Source of the DNA: Bradyrhizobium sp. Ash2021
Lineage (GTDB): Bacteria; Pseudomonadota; Alphaproteobacteria; Rhizobiales; Xanthobacteraceae
NCBI RefSeq assembly: GCF_031202265.1
Contig: NZ_CP100604.1
Coordinates: 2,338,501 to 2,402,500 of the forward strand
Reading direction: 5' to 3'
DNA length: 64,000 nucleotides
Below the pieces are notes generated by a model. It searched no databases and was not told the DNA's origin. It worked only from the letters and a program-made list of their open reading frames with translations. The position numbers were made by a program, and so were the translations under genes. Shown here piece by piece: positions 34,860 to 43,677 of the stretch (positions within the stretch are counted from its first letter, which is position 1; the number at the start of each line of letters is the position of its first letter).

Positions 34860-35189
34860 GCGCAACTGGCGAAGCGCCGGGAAATTCGGGTGAAGCATTA
34901 CCGTGGTCGCGTCAATAGCAGAACAGTGGTTCACTGTAGCGAACATTCCCGTCAACTCCTGGAGCTTCGCGATCCGCATTTGGCTGGCTACAATCCCGGC
35001 GTTGTTCGTGAGTTTTTAGGGCGAGGGCGGCGGCCGCTCCGCCGGCATCCGAAACCGTCACTCGCCTTTTCTAAGCCAAGGTTTATGTGGCGCAACTACA
35101 GCCGTACCCTGAACTACTCGCGTGCAATAGAAGACAGAACGGCAGAAATGTAAATCTCCTCGCAACAACTCGCGTTCTGGAGTCCGCTC
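34860..35189. other. Intergenic stretch without a supported gene
   Basis: A plus-strand frame of 87 codons (34890-35153) has no features. Nothing else is seen apart from the promoter region expected for the gene at 35190. Confidence 0.45.
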
Positions 35190-35498
35190 ATGAGGAGAAT
35201 GACTGTTCTCATCGCTTCTGCTCTGATCAATGCATCTACACTTCCCGGGCTTGCGGCGGAGTCCACGTTAAACAAGGATGTTAACGCCGCTCGCGCGGTC
35301 TCGGCGACTGTACACAGCAAACCCGCTAATGCGGTCGACAACGAGAAGACTTGTCGCGCCTACGCCGCCTCATTTTATAAGTCCGTGATGCTGCGGCAAG
35401 CCGCTGCTGACCGCGTCGACGGCGCGTGGTTGTTAACTGCGCTCGATTCCGTGATTAACGCTTTTAACGACCTGTTCGCGACGAAATGCGGCAGCTGA
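35190..35498 (+). CDS. Hypothetical secreted protein
   Basis: A 102-residue protein with a probable signal peptide (MRRMTVLIASALINASTLPG, cleavage near LAA). The mature part is helical with two Cys, TCRAYAASFYKSVMLRQAAA and NDLFATKCGS, which could form one disulfide. A ggag site lies 8 nt before ATG 35190. The leader, spacing and natural composition suggest a real gene of the small-exported-protein type common in Bradyrhizobium. No function can be given. Confidence 0.6.
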   Translation: MRRMTVLIASALINASTLPGLAAESTLNKDVNAARAVSATVHSKPANAVDNEKTCRAYAASFYKSVMLRQAAADRVDGAWLLTALDSVINAFNDLFATKCGS

Positions 35499-35644
35499 CC
35501 CTCACTATTCTCTGACAATGACAAAGCACGAGGTCCGCAGATGATCATCTTCCCGCTCATAACCACGGGCCGTCTGGTTGAGGACAGCCCTGACGCTAAC
35601 GCCTCGTTATTTCCAATCGGAGTGTCATTCGAACGAGGTTGAAC

Positions 35645-35728
35645 ATGACCCAGTTCTATTTCCACCGCTCCAACACGAAGAAGATTTTCGCAGATCGCCG
35701 CGGCGCCGTGCTGACTCGACCGAACTAA
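35645..35728 (+). pseudogene. Truncated DUF6894-like gene
   Basis: ATG 35645 begins MTQFYFHRSNTKKIFADRRG, which aligns with MTQVYFHCSNTRKVFVDYCG of the intact gene at 41404-41637. The bases just before the start also match. After AV the sequence diverges and stops at 35728 after 27 codons, against 77 in the intact copy. It is the 5' stub of a duplicate. Confidence 0.75.
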
Positions 35729-35862
35729 ATGAGCGCTGCCTTACAACATCCGACCCCGTCACGAGTTTTTTATCCCCTCCCTGCGCGGGGCTTCGAAGTC
35801 GGCGTCAACGGACCTAAATGGACCAGATGGAATGATCACTGTAATATAATAGGAGTGAAAAC

Positions 35863-36051
35863 ATGGGTGAGGTTATTCCATTTGTCCCAAAGTCCGAGCG
35901 GGAGCGAGCTCGCCTTATTCGAGAAGCCCGAGCGATCTACGACAGCGTCTTTCCGTCGTCTAATCCCGTCCGCGAGCAGCGGGACAAGGCATCCGCAAGC
36001 CATATGCGCATCGGCGCAGACGTCCATCGCGGCGAGGGGATCCTATCATGA
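35863..36051 (+). CDS. Small hypothetical protein
   Basis: Sixty-two residues from ATG 35863 (MGEVIPFVPKSERERARLIR), with a good AGGAGTG ribosome site 8 nt upstream. The sequence is basic and helical, without signal peptide. Its stop overlaps the next start as ATGA (36048-36051), so both are co-translated. It resembles short conserved Bradyrhizobium proteins with the opening GEVIPF. Function unknown. Confidence 0.65.
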   Translation: MGEVIPFVPKSERERARLIREARAIYDSVFPSSNPVREQRDKASASHMRIGADVHRGEGILS

Positions 36052-36257
36052 TCGCGATCATCGCCGTGCTCTGCAGTTTGTCTTCTTCGGCAAATTGCCA
36101 CGAGCAGACCGTCACCACCTCGGACTTCGCTGACGTCTCGATGCAGTCCTGCCTAATGGGCGCACCGCAGCTCGCCGACTGGATGAATCAGCATCCGACT
36201 GAGCGGCTTGCGGCATGGCGCTGCGTGTTCGGTAAGAAGGATGGCAGGGGAGCTTAG
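36048..36257 (+). CDS. Small exported hypothetical protein
   Basis: Sixty-nine residues. A short hydrophobic start (MIAIIAVLCSLSSSANCHEQ) may be a signal peptide or lipoprotein-like leader. The rest contains SMQSCLMGAPQLADWMNQHP and WRCVFGKK, with two Cys about 30 residues apart. It is coupled to the preceding small gene by an ATGA overlap. Function unknown; likely a periplasmic peptide. Confidence 0.6.
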   Translation: MIAIIAVLCSLSSSANCHEQTVTTSDFADVSMQSCLMGAPQLADWMNQHPTERLAAWRCVFGKKDGRGA

Positions 36258-37001
36258 GGTGAAATGTCAACCAGCTCGTCAACTCAGAGCGCAATGTATC
36301 ATGGCGTCGATTGTTGGAAGATCGTCGCTTGGGTTAAGGACGAGCTTGCGGCTCGGTTGAACAGTTTCGTCTGCAGGTGGGACTCAAGCTCGAAGACCGT
36401 GCGGCTGACTATTGGCAGGGGCGTTTTTCAAATTGGCGCTTCGCAGCCGAAGGGTGCCGGTCTCGATCGACATCAGCGACGTCGCGTTCTCTTTGGCTGC
36501 TCGCAGGTAACTTCTCATCGCGAATGTGGTCTATCCAAGGGCATACGCATTCGGCACGATTTGCTGAGATTTGGATTGCTTCACTCGCACCGACGTTCCT
36601 CGTCGGACACCAATTTGCCTCACGGAGGCGGACAGCTTCTCAAGTGCTCGGCGCGCGGCGATCCCTCCCTTCGCCGTGTTTCGCCCGCGGCCGGTCCTTC
36701 CCCCGGGGACCGGCCGCTCCTCCTCAGGGCCGTCGGGCAACGGCGCTGGATCGGATAGGCATGAGGCACTTCAATCGACGAGTGTGGGAAGCCCAGTCGT
36801 TGAGCACAAGACAGATGGAGATTCGCCGCAGCGCCCAAGCGTCTCTCAGCCATTCCGATAACGGTCGGCTATCGACTCCATGGCGAGAGGTGATTTTCCT
36901 TTAGACCGTCATAGACTCATTCTTCGAGCTGTCGTCGCCCGCCCTCGTGTACGGGCCGAAGTCGGCGTTCCGTTGAACGATCGCAAGCCAGGAGGTCCGA
37001 C
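36258..37001. other. Intergenic stretch without a supported gene
   Basis: About 740 bp with overlapping open frames on both strands, none with a domain. A minus-strand frame near 36380-36520 (starting MRSYLRAAKENATSLM) could be a gene remnant, but I cannot assign it. The last ~40 bp contain the AGGAGG ribosome site of the histidine kinase gene. Confidence 0.45.
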
Positions 37002-38114
37002 ATGCAGATCAAACAGACACCCGACGTTTCCTTCCCCGGCGTGGTCGAGAGCCCTCCGCTGGAGGATGTCGTCGTGCTCGCGGACAGCGCCGGCGTCGCG
37101 CTTGGAGTACAGCGCGCATTCAGCGCGAGGGTGCGGAGCGTCCGCGATGAGGGCAGCGGCCTCATCGCGTCCAGGTGCGTCGAGATCCCGCTCGTCGGGC
37201 GCGACGGCGAGATCTCCGGGGTCCTGGGCCGGACCGCCCCACGGTCCGACACGCGCGGCGTGTTCTCCTCCCGCGGGCCGGAGGGGGCGAGGGCGATCGG
37301 GGACGTGGCGCAATTCGTGGTCCACGACATCAACAACCTTCTCGCTGTGATCGGCAGCGGCCTGCGGCTTCTCGAGTGTCAGAGCGACGCCGCATACCGA
37401 AAGGTGATCGTCGGCAAAATGCAGGAGGCGATCACGCGAGGCGCGTTGCTCAGCCGGCAGTTCCTCGACGCCGCGCGACCGCGCCCCAAGTCGATCGACG
37501 GGTTTGTCGCAGGCAGTCGCCTCGCAGCGATAGCGGGAACGCTTGACTGGGCGTTGCGTCCGGACATCACAGTCCGCACCGAGATCGCCTCTGACTTATG
37601 GGCCTTCAATGCCGACCCGGAAGAGCTGTACTTTGCTTTGCTGGACCTCTGCCGAAACTCGGCCGATGCTATGCCGGACGGCGGCGTGATCACCGTCGCG
37701 GCGCGGAACGTCGAACCTTCCTCTGGCGCGGCGCGGGGGTTCGTCGAGATTGTCGTCGCCGACGACGGGGAGGGCATGCCCGAGGAGGTCCTCTCGCAGG
37801 CCTTCACCCCGTACTTCACGACAAAACCCGCGGGCAGCGGCACCGGCCTCGGGCTCCACCAGGTCCAGCGCTTCGCCGAAGGACGAGACGGCGCGGTCTG
37901 TATAGAGAGCGAGCGGGGTGCCGGCACGCTGGTGCGCCTCTTCTTGCCGCGCGTGCAAGCAGCCGGGCTCCCCGGCAGCATCGTCGGCACGGAGATCGCG
38001 TACACGCCGTCACCCAGCGGCGGCGTATTCCACGTCATCAACCCAGCGACGGCTGGTGCCGACGTCGTAGCCGGCGCGAACACCTGGAGACCGGTTCAGC
38101 GATGCAGCTCATGA
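37002..38114 (+). CDS. Soluble sensor histidine kinase
   Basis: A 370-residue kinase with no transmembrane segment. The N-terminal ~95 residues are a degenerate sensor (PAS-like). The phospho-His motif is FVVHDINNLLAVIGSGLRLL (near residue 110), of the HD-x-NN type. The ATPase domain shows LLDLCRNSADAMPDGG (N box), VADDGEGMPEEV (G1), PYFTTKPAGSGTGLGLHQVQ (F and G2). A strong AGGAGG site precedes ATG 37002. It overlaps the downstream NhaA fusion gene, so transporter and kinase are made together. No response regulator is adjacent. Confidence 0.92.
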   Translation: MQIKQTPDVSFPGVVESPPLEDVVVLADSAGVALGVQRAFSARVRSVRDEGSGLIASRCVEIPLVGRDGEISGVLGRTAPRSDTRGVFSSRGPEGARAIGDVAQFVVHDINNLLAVIGSGLRLLECQSDAAYRKVIVGKMQEAITRGALLSRQFLDAARPRPKSIDGFVAGSRLAAIAGTLDWALRPDITVRTEIASDLWAFNADPEELYFALLDLCRNSADAMPDGGVITVAARNVEPSSGAARGFVEIVVADDGEGMPEEVLSQAFTPYFTTKPAGSGTGLGLHQVQRFAEGRDGAVCIESERGAGTLVRLFLPRVQAAGLPGSIVGTEIAYTPSPSGGVFHVINPATAGADVVAGANTWRPVQRCSS

Positions 38115-39970
38115 TCCCGCCCGGCCGCCTCGACCGTCCGGTCGACCACGAGACGGACCACGTGCTCGGCCCCGCCGATGCCGAGATCACGCTCGTCGAG
38201 TACGGCAGCTACGCCTGCCCGCACTGCAGGGCTGCCAACGAGCGCATCGCGCAAGCACGCGACCAACTTGGCGACCGCGTCGGCTACGCCTTCCGCCACA
38301 GGCCGCTCACGGACAACAGCCTTTCGTTTCGGGCCGCCGAGCTCGCTGAGCTGGCTCAGACGCCCGAGGCGTTCTGGTCCGCGCACATCAAGCTGATGAC
38401 GAGGTCGATGCAGCTCACAGAGGACGACCTCGTCGCGGTGGCCGCCGACCTCGGCGTGAACGCCGACTTCGCGCTCGGCGACAGCGACGCCGTGCGGCGC
38501 GCGAGGGCGAGGGTGGAGGCGGACATCGCAAGCTCACGCGCAAGCGGCGTGAGGTTCACGCCGACCTTCTACATCAATCGCCGGCGCTACGACGGGCCCT
38601 GGGACGAGAGCTCTCTCGTCGACGCGATGCTTGGCACGCTCGGGCACCGTGTCCGCACGGCGGCCCTGGACTTCGCGAGCTGGGGCCCGTCCGCCGGCAT
38701 TTTGCTGGTCCTCGCGACCGTGGCGGCGATCGTCCTGACGAACTCGCCGATCGGGCCGGCGTTCGAAGCGCTCTGGCGCCAGGAGCTCGGCGTGAGCTTG
38801 GGCGACGCAGCCTTTCGGATGTCCATCCTCCATTGGGTCAACGACGGCCTGCTGACGGTGTTCTTCCTCGTCGTGGGATTGGAAGTGAAGCGCGAGATGA
38901 CAGTTGGTCATCTCGCGAGCCGCTGCTCCGCCGCGCTTCCGATCGCTGCCGCGCTCGGCGGCATGGTCGTGCCGCCGCTTCTGTATGCGCTGGTCATCCC
39001 TGCGGGGCCGTGGTCGCACGGGTGGGGCGTTCCGATGGCGACCGACACTGCGTTCGCGATCGCCTTGATCGCCGTGATGGGTGCCCGCGTTCCCGTCGAG
39101 TTGCGCATCTTCCTCACCGCGACGGCCATCGTCGACGACATCGGTGCGATCGTCGTCGTCGCTGTGTTCTACTCCGGCGATATCCATCCGGGCTACCTGG
39201 CCGCGGCCGCGGCGGTGGTCGTTGCGCTGGCGCTGATGAGCCGGTCGAGAGTCTACCTTCTCTCGCCTTACATCCTGTTGGGCGTCGCGTTGTGGGCGTT
39301 CGTCTACGCGGGCGGTCTCCACGCGACGCTGGCTGGCGTGGTACTGGCGTTGTTCGTTCCGACGCGCCCGCCCGCCAACCTGGCTGCCCTGATGACGCAG
39401 GCCAGCACCATCATCGCCTCCGAGGCCCGGCACGAGGGTGAGGTTCTCAGGCACGGCCCCTCCACCCCGGCGCTGCACGCGCTCGACGCAATCTACGACA
39501 GACTTGAATCGCCCACCGACCGGCTGCTGCGGCACGCCGGCGCGCGGTCGAGCTACGCTGTCCTCCCGATCTTCGCACTGGCGAATGCGGGCGTGGCGAT
39601 CAATCCGGGCGTCTTTGTTGGGCATGGCTGGCTCATGGCCGCGATCGTCGCTGGCCTCGCCATAGGAAAGCCGGTCGGTGTCTTCCTCGCGGCTGCTGCG
39701 GCCGTGCGCGCAGGCATAGCCATCAAGCCGGCAGAGTACACGTGGCGGCAGTTGGCCGGGGCGGGAGCCCTCGCTGGCATCGGCTTCACGATGTCGCTCT
39801 TTATCGCCGGGCAGGCGTTTCCAAGCGCTCCCGCCGTCTCGGCTGCCAAGATCGCCGTGTTCGCCGCGTCGATTGTTTCAGCCGTCGTTGGGACTGCCCT
39901 GCTCTGGGGAGCTTCGCGTCAGGAGCTTATCGAAGAGGTGCCGCAGAGACCCGGCATGCAAGTATCATAG
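38111..39970 (+). CDS. nhaA: Na+/H+ antiporter NhaA with N-terminal DsbA-like thioredoxin domain
   Basis: About 619 residues. Residues 1-190 are a DsbA-type thioredoxin fold with the active site YGSYACPHCRAANERIAQA (CPHC) and a cis-Pro loop GVRFTPTFYINRRRYDG. The rest is a full NhaA exchanger: LHWVNDGLLTVFFLVVGLEV, MATDTAFAIALIAVMGARVP, the paired Asp of the ion site in TATAIVDDIGAIVVVAVFYS, and ALANAGVAI with GIGFTMSLFIAGQAF. ATG 38111 overlaps the kinase stop as ATGA; ATG 38102 in the same frame is also possible. The fusion is known from other bacteria. It suggests redox control or repair of the exchanger. NhaA N-termini are cytoplasmic, so the thioredoxin part should be inside the cell. 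Confidence 0.94.
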   Translation: MIPPGRLDRPVDHETDHVLGPADAEITLVEYGSYACPHCRAANERIAQARDQLGDRVGYAFRHRPLTDNSLSFRAAELAELAQTPEAFWSAHIKLMTRSMQLTEDDLVAVAADLGVNADFALGDSDAVRRARARVEADIASSRASGVRFTPTFYINRRRYDGPWDESSLVDAMLGTLGHRVRTAALDFASWGPSAGILLVLATVAAIVLTNSPIGPAFEALWRQELGVSLGDAAFRMSILHWVNDGLLTVFFLVVGLEVKREMTVGHLASRCSAALPIAAALGGMVVPPLLYALVIPAGPWSHGWGVPMATDTAFAIALIAVMGARVPVELRIFLTATAIVDDIGAIVVVAVFYSGDIHPGYLAAAAAVVVALALMSRSRVYLLSPYILLGVALWAFVYAGGLHATLAGVVLALFVPTRPPANLAALMTQASTIIASEARHEGEVLRHGPSTPALHALDAIYDRLESPTDRLLRHAGARSSYAVLPIFALANAGVAINPGVFVGHGWLMAAIVAGLAIGKPVGVFLAAAAAVRAGIAIKPAEYTWRQLAGAGALAGIGFTMSLFIAGQAFPSAPAVSAAKIAVFAASIVSAVVGTALLWGASRQELIEEVPQRPGMQVS

Positions 39971-40012
39971 CCCGCCGGCGTTTATGCAGGATCGTGAACA
40001 GGAGGTCTTTCG

Positions 40013-40417
40013 ATGATTCTACCTACCGGTACGACAGTAGCAGTCGCTGACGGCGAGACGGTCCGCCTGTTCCGCAATTCGGGTGTGAAACCTGGGGTGC
40101 ACCTGGTCGAGATCACGGCGGCTCCGCCTGCGCCCGCCCACTCAGGCTCGGGTACGCGCCATCACGCTGGCTCTGCCAACCCCGATGGCAGGCGGCTCGA
40201 CGAGGACGACTTCGCGGCAGCTACGGCCGCATTCCTAAACAAGCTCAGCTTGGACGGGACCATTGAGCACCTCGTCCTTGTCTCCGACCCCAGAACCCTG
40301 GGGGAGATGCGCAAGCATTTCCACCGCGACCTGAGAGGCAAGATCATGGGCGAGTTCGCGAAGGACTTCAGCCGGCGTCCGCTCGAGGACATCGCCTCAT
40401 TGATCGCCGACGCTTGA
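40013..40417 (+). CDS. Host-attachment family protein (PF10116-like)
   Basis: A 134-residue cytoplasmic protein. LPTGTTVAVADGETVRLFRN is the N-terminal strand-loop of the family. The C-terminal part IEHLVLVSDPRTLGEMRKHF, then AKDFSRRPLEDIASLIADA, matches proteins annotated as required for attachment to host cells, which share the eRF1/Pelota-like fold. A strong AGGAGG site lies 7 nt before ATG 40013. It follows the NhaA fusion by 42 bp in the same direction and may share its transcript. The biochemical role of the family is unclear. Confidence 0.85.
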   Translation: MILPTGTTVAVADGETVRLFRNSGVKPGVHLVEITAAPPAPAHSGSGTRHHAGSANPDGRRLDEDDFAAATAAFLNKLSLDGTIEHLVLVSDPRTLGEMRKHFHRDLRGKIMGEFAKDFSRRPLEDIASLIADA

Positions 40418-40647
40418 CGAGCCTCTGAAAACGGCTGCTGGCGCAAGCCCGTCCAGTCATACTGTGCGAATAGCTCAAAGTTACCGACGACTACTGCTCT
40501 CGACCAACCCGACCCAAATCAACCGTCTAATGCATCAGCAATGGACAAGATACTGAAAGCTGCCTCAGGCATTCTAAGCAGCATCAAGAGGAAGCAAGGT
40601 TCTGCCGCCTGCTCGGTGCCACGTTCCAATCTCTCACGGAGCCCGAA

Positions 40648-41376
40648 ATGACAAAGCACATTGCACCGTTACCGGATCCCGATGGATCGCTACTTCTTCG
40701 TGAGTTGAACCACAGAGTAAATAACGAGCTCACTAGCACTATCTGCACGATTTCAGCCAAAGCGGTGGAGTCGGATAACGTGGCAGTCAAGGCCGCGCTC
40801 CTCGATGTGGTAGACCTCCTGCATGGTTACGCTGATGTTCACAAGGCACTACGCATGCCGGATCCTGGGCACCTGACCGACGCGGCAAGGTATCTCCAGC
40901 ATATTTGCTTCTCGATCACGAAATACCGACTGGACCGGCGGAGTATACGTCTCTTGTGTTCGGCGGATGATTTGCGGCTTGAGGGCGAACGCTGCTGGAA
41001 GCTTGGGTTGATCGTATCCGAGCTGCTCACCAATGTGGCACGACATGCTCGATTCGACGATAGACGTCCGGAAGCGAAAGTGAAGTTGCCGCTTGCAGGT
41101 AACGTCGTAAGGTGCGCGGTCTCTGACAATGGCTCGGCATCTGATCTCGTTGTGCGCGGTCGCGGGCTAAAGATCGTCGACGAGTTGGCCAGCAGTCTGG
41201 GTGGCCGCGTTCATGTGTCTTGCGCCGCCGAAGGGTCTTCTTTCCTAATTACCTTTCCATTGACTGAATCCGAGCAACGTGCCGCCGGCGCAACTCATGT
41301 TGTCTTGAAGCGAAGGAAGGTGCGTCGTTCTCACAGGTTGCGGGTCCCAAGAGCTGAAGATGCAGCGGCTGGTTAG
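40648..41376 (+). CDS. HisKA_2/HWE-type sensor histidine kinase
   Basis: A 242-residue kinase without a sensor domain. The phospho-acceptor helix LLLRELNHRVNNELTSTICT is typical of HisKA_2/HWE kinases. The ATPase domain follows with GLIVSELLTNVARHA (N box), CAVSDNGSAS (G1) and VRGRGLKIVDELASSLGGRV (G2). The last ~25 residues are basic. Because of its size it needs a separate sensory partner. No response regulator is adjacent. In Rhizobiales, kinases of this type often act in the general stress response with PhyR; that link is only an inference here. Confidence 0.88.
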   Translation: MTKHIAPLPDPDGSLLLRELNHRVNNELTSTICTISAKAVESDNVAVKAALLDVVDLLHGYADVHKALRMPDPGHLTDAARYLQHICFSITKYRLDRRSIRLLCSADDLRLEGERCWKLGLIVSELLTNVARHARFDDRRPEAKVKLPLAGNVVRCAVSDNGSASDLVVRGRGLKIVDELASSLGGRVHVSCAAEGSSFLITFPLTESEQRAAGATHVVLKRRKVRRSHRLRVPRAEDAAAG

Positions 41377-41403
41377 CAGTCGTCCCACTGAAAGAGGCCG
41401 AAC

Positions 41404-41637
41404 ATGACCCAGGTCTATTTCCATTGCTCCAATACGAGGAAAGTTTTCGTCGACTATTGCGGCGCCGTAGTGGATGATCTCGCTGAGGCGCGGGATCATG
41501 CGACGCGCGTCGTGGAATCCTTCACCTGCGAGCGCAGCCGCGACGATTGGCGTGACTGGGTTCTGCATGTCAGTGACGACCGAGGCGATGAGCTCTTCAC
41601 TGTTCCCTTCACTTTCGTGCTCGGCAAGGCGCGCTGA
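41404..41637 (+). CDS. DUF6894 family protein
   Basis: A 77-residue protein starting MTQVYFHCSNTRKVFVDYCG and continuing with VVDDLAEARDHATRVVESFT and WRDWVLHVSDDRGDELFTVP. This F/Y-F-H-x-S-N start and the D-D-G-x-x-L-F-x-V-P-F end define the DUF6894 family, small proteins of unknown function that are plentiful in Bradyrhizobium. A truncated duplicate is at 35645-35728. The gene follows the histidine kinase by 27 bp. Confidence 0.85.
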   Translation: MTQVYFHCSNTRKVFVDYCGAVVDDLAEARDHATRVVESFTCERSRDDWRDWVLHVSDDRGDELFTVPFTFVLGKAR

Positions 41638-41701
41638 CGTCAACATGCTCTGAACTCAGCCAGACGAGTGATCGAACTCGTGTTCCGTCGGGGAAATTGC
41701 T

Positions 41702-42039
41702 GTGAAGCTGATCGATCTGACGGGACCGCAATGCGAGCTCGAATCCAAGGTTACCGCCACGGCCAGCCTGATCGAAAACTGGATCGACGAGGCGGAACGT
41801 CGCACATGGTTCCTGTTCGAGGCGAGCAGGAGGACTTGACCCTGAGCGCACGCCCACCCGCGAAGCTCGGCGGACGGCTTTTCGTTATCGCCGTGTCGAC
41901 AGGCAAGTTTGTGTGCGACGGCAACGAGATCAGGGGCATCTCCACCCAGGCACCGATCTATGCTGAGTTGGAGGGCATGCGCGCCGGTGCCGCGATCTCG
42001 TTCAACGGAAGGGAGCTCGTGATCGAGGAGGTCGCCTGA
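41702..42039 (+). pseudogene. Small conserved hypothetical gene with a frameshift
   Basis: From GTG 41702 one frame reads KLIDLTGPQCELESKVTATA and NWIDEAERRTWFLFEAS, then stops at about 41837. The +2 frame continues from GEQEDLTLSARPPAKLGGRL, through FVIAVSTGKFVCDGNEIRGI to AISFNGRELVIEEVA and stops at 42039. The two parts read as one ~113-residue protein broken by a single indel near 41815-41825. I do not recognise a domain. If the break is a sequencing error, the gene is intact. Confidence 0.6.
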
Positions 42040-42485
42040 CAGCTGCGACACCAAAGGTCGAAAGGCTGCCTCTCGGCATAACGCGCGGCAACCGTCGCGA
42101 ACCTGTGTGGGGTGCCCGGGAATGAAGTGGATGACGTATAGTACGGTCCGAGCGATCTTCCCCAGTCTTTCCTGGCCTCGACAGCCGGACACTGAAGCAT
42201 CGTCGCCTCGTGCGCCTGAGGTTCACTCCGCTCTTGGACTGGCAGACTCTCAACGCCGCACTAACCCGCTTCTATGGCGCCGGGCGAGTGGAATGGAAAC
42301 TATAACGACCGGGCATTTCTAATGGTTGGCGTGTCGGCATAACCTTTCTGGGCGTCTAACCGGGCTGGCCCGTGGGGCTGTACGGAGTGCTTGCCAGCAT
42401 AGGGCGGCGTGATCGTCGTCTTGGGTGGCTGCATTCGCCGCGTCGCAAGGATCCGCTCGAGCAACCAAACACATAGGAGTCACTG
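42040..42485. other. Intergenic stretch with a possible C-terminal gene scrap
   Basis: No complete gene. At about 42169-42305 a plus-strand frame reads FPGLDSRTLKHRRLVRLRFT and LLDWQTLNAALTRFYGAGRV before TAA 42303-42305. It looks protein-like but has no start, so it may be the 3' end of a deleted gene I cannot identify. Confidence 0.4.
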
Positions 42486-42884
42486 ATGTCGTTCCGCTTC
42501 ATCACCAAGTCTATCCACGCCTACCTAATCGATTATCCCGTCGCGATCGTCTTGATAGCAGCTCCGTTCGGGCTGAAGCTCGGCCAGAGCGGACCGGTCG
42601 CAATGTGGCTTTCGGTTGCTGTCGGTGTCGCCGCGCTGCTCTTGGCCGCTCTGACCGACCATCCCACCGGGCTGGTCCGCATCATTCCCTACTGGCTGCA
42701 CCTTTGGGTCGATCGCGCCGTCGGGGCCGTGTTCGTGATCGCTCCGTTTGCCTTCAAATTCACTGAGCTCGACGCCTGGTACTACTGGGTCCTCGCTGTC
42801 GCTGTCCTGCTAACGACGTCAGTCTTTAACGCGCCTGAGGAGCCAATCGCGCGTTCGGGGTTGAACAGGCGCACAGCGGGTTGA
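42486..42884 (+). CDS. SPW-repeat-like small membrane protein
   Basis: A 132-residue membrane protein with four hydrophobic segments (YPVAIVLIAAPFGLKLG; PVAMWLSVAVGVAALLLAAL; AVGAVFVIAPFAFKFTELD; WYYWVLAVAVLLTTSVFNA). Pairs of helices share the pattern VxLIAAPFxxKL / VFVIAPFAFKF, which suggests internal duplication as in SPW-repeat proteins. ATG 42486 has an AGGAG site 7 nt before it. The last ~10 residues are encoded by DNA that belongs to the oxidoreductase fragment starting at 42878, so the original C-terminus may have been altered by recombination. Function unknown. Confidence 0.8.
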   Translation: MSFRFITKSIHAYLIDYPVAIVLIAAPFGLKLGQSGPVAMWLSVAVGVAALLLAALTDHPTGLVRIIPYWLHLWVDRAVGAVFVIAPFAFKFTELDAWYYWVLAVAVLLTTSVFNAPEEPIARSGLNRRTAG

Positions 42885-42933
42885 AGACGGCGACGGCGTC
42901 GTCGAGGGTCGAGACGTTGGCGATGTTCGTCCG
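42878..42933 (-). pseudogene. 55-bp fragment of the tandem MDR oxidoreductase gene (third copy)
   Basis: Read on the minus strand this gives RTNIANVSTLDDAVAVFNP, closely matching [19 protein letters not shown] from the end of the oxidoreductase at 6485-7402. Outside these bases the similarity ends. It is a scar of the same duplicated region that carries the nitroreductase/AhpD-like pair. Confidence 0.8.
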
Positions 42934-43149
42934 TGAGGACTCGGGGAGGGCGAGCGGTTCTGCCCTCCCCGTTTGACGAGTTGAAGCGGGGTCAACCTAT
43001 GGAGCACCGGCTCCATCTTCTCACGCTCCTCGCACCTCACTTACACGGATAGAATATTGAGCCTTAACCGGCACAGGGGATGGAGCGATGACGGTTGCTA
43101 CGGAGACCGCCGGGGCGTAGGGACGTTACAGGTATTTCAGGAGCATCCT

Positions 43150-43599
43150 ATGCAATCAGTCGAGATTAAAGCCATTGCCAACAACGATTTTGATATTTGG
43201 CTTCCGCTGTGGAAGGGCTATCAACGATTTTACGAGGTGGATATCCCCGAGTCGGTGACGCTCAAGACCTGGGCACGGTTGTTGGACCCGGTCGAGCCGA
43301 TGTGGGCAGCGCTCGCCATGGTCGGTGAACAGGCATTGGGCCTGGTGCATTCGATCTACCATCGATCCACCTGGACGACGGGCGACTACTGCTATCTTCA
43401 AGACTTGTTTGTCGCGGACGACGCACGTGGCGGCGGAGTCGGCCGCGCGCTGATCGAGCATGTCTATGCCGAGGCGAGACGTCGAGGGGCGTCCCGGGTG
43501 TACTGGTCGACGCACGAATCCAACCACAACGCCATGCAGCTTTACGATCGGATCGCCGAACGCTCGGGTTTTATCATTTACCGAAAGCAACTCGGCTAA
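43150..43599 (+). CDS. GNAT-family N-acetyltransferase
   Basis: A 149-residue acyl-CoA-dependent acetyltransferase. I start at ATG 43150 (MQSVEIKAIANNDFDIW), behind a CAGGAGC site; the frame upstream is not family-like. The acetyl-CoA binding motif is CYLQDLFVADDARGGGVGRA (R/Q-x-x-G-x-G/A pattern as RGGGVGRA). VYWSTHESNHNAMQLYDRIA is the usual C-terminal segment with the Tyr. The substrate cannot be told; the closest look is to GNAT proteins of unknown specificity. Neighbours are unrelated in function. Confidence 0.9.
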   Translation: MQSVEIKAIANNDFDIWLPLWKGYQRFYEVDIPESVTLKTWARLLDPVEPMWAALAMVGEQALGLVHSIYHRSTWTTGDYCYLQDLFVADDARGGGVGRALIEHVYAEARRRGASRVYWSTHESNHNAMQLYDRIAERSGFIIYRKQLG

Positions 43600-43677
43600 C
43601 CGCTAGTGCAGGTCCGTCTTCAGGACTCGTGCGGCGGGTCTCTATCCTACGCGATCCGGGCAAGGTAGCGAGATCTT

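Noticed and set aside
36264..36904. Overlapping plus-strand frames of 165-175 codons
   Set aside because: Basic, low-complexity translations without any recognisable feature on either frame.
37598..38110. Upstream extension of the NhaA fusion to 37598
   Set aside because: The added ~170 residues overlap the histidine kinase in another frame and are Arg-rich shadow sequence. The DsbA domain starts just after ATG 38111.
38534..39625. 363-codon minus-strand frame opposite NhaA
   Set aside because: Antisense shadow with His/Arg/Asp-rich composition and no domain.
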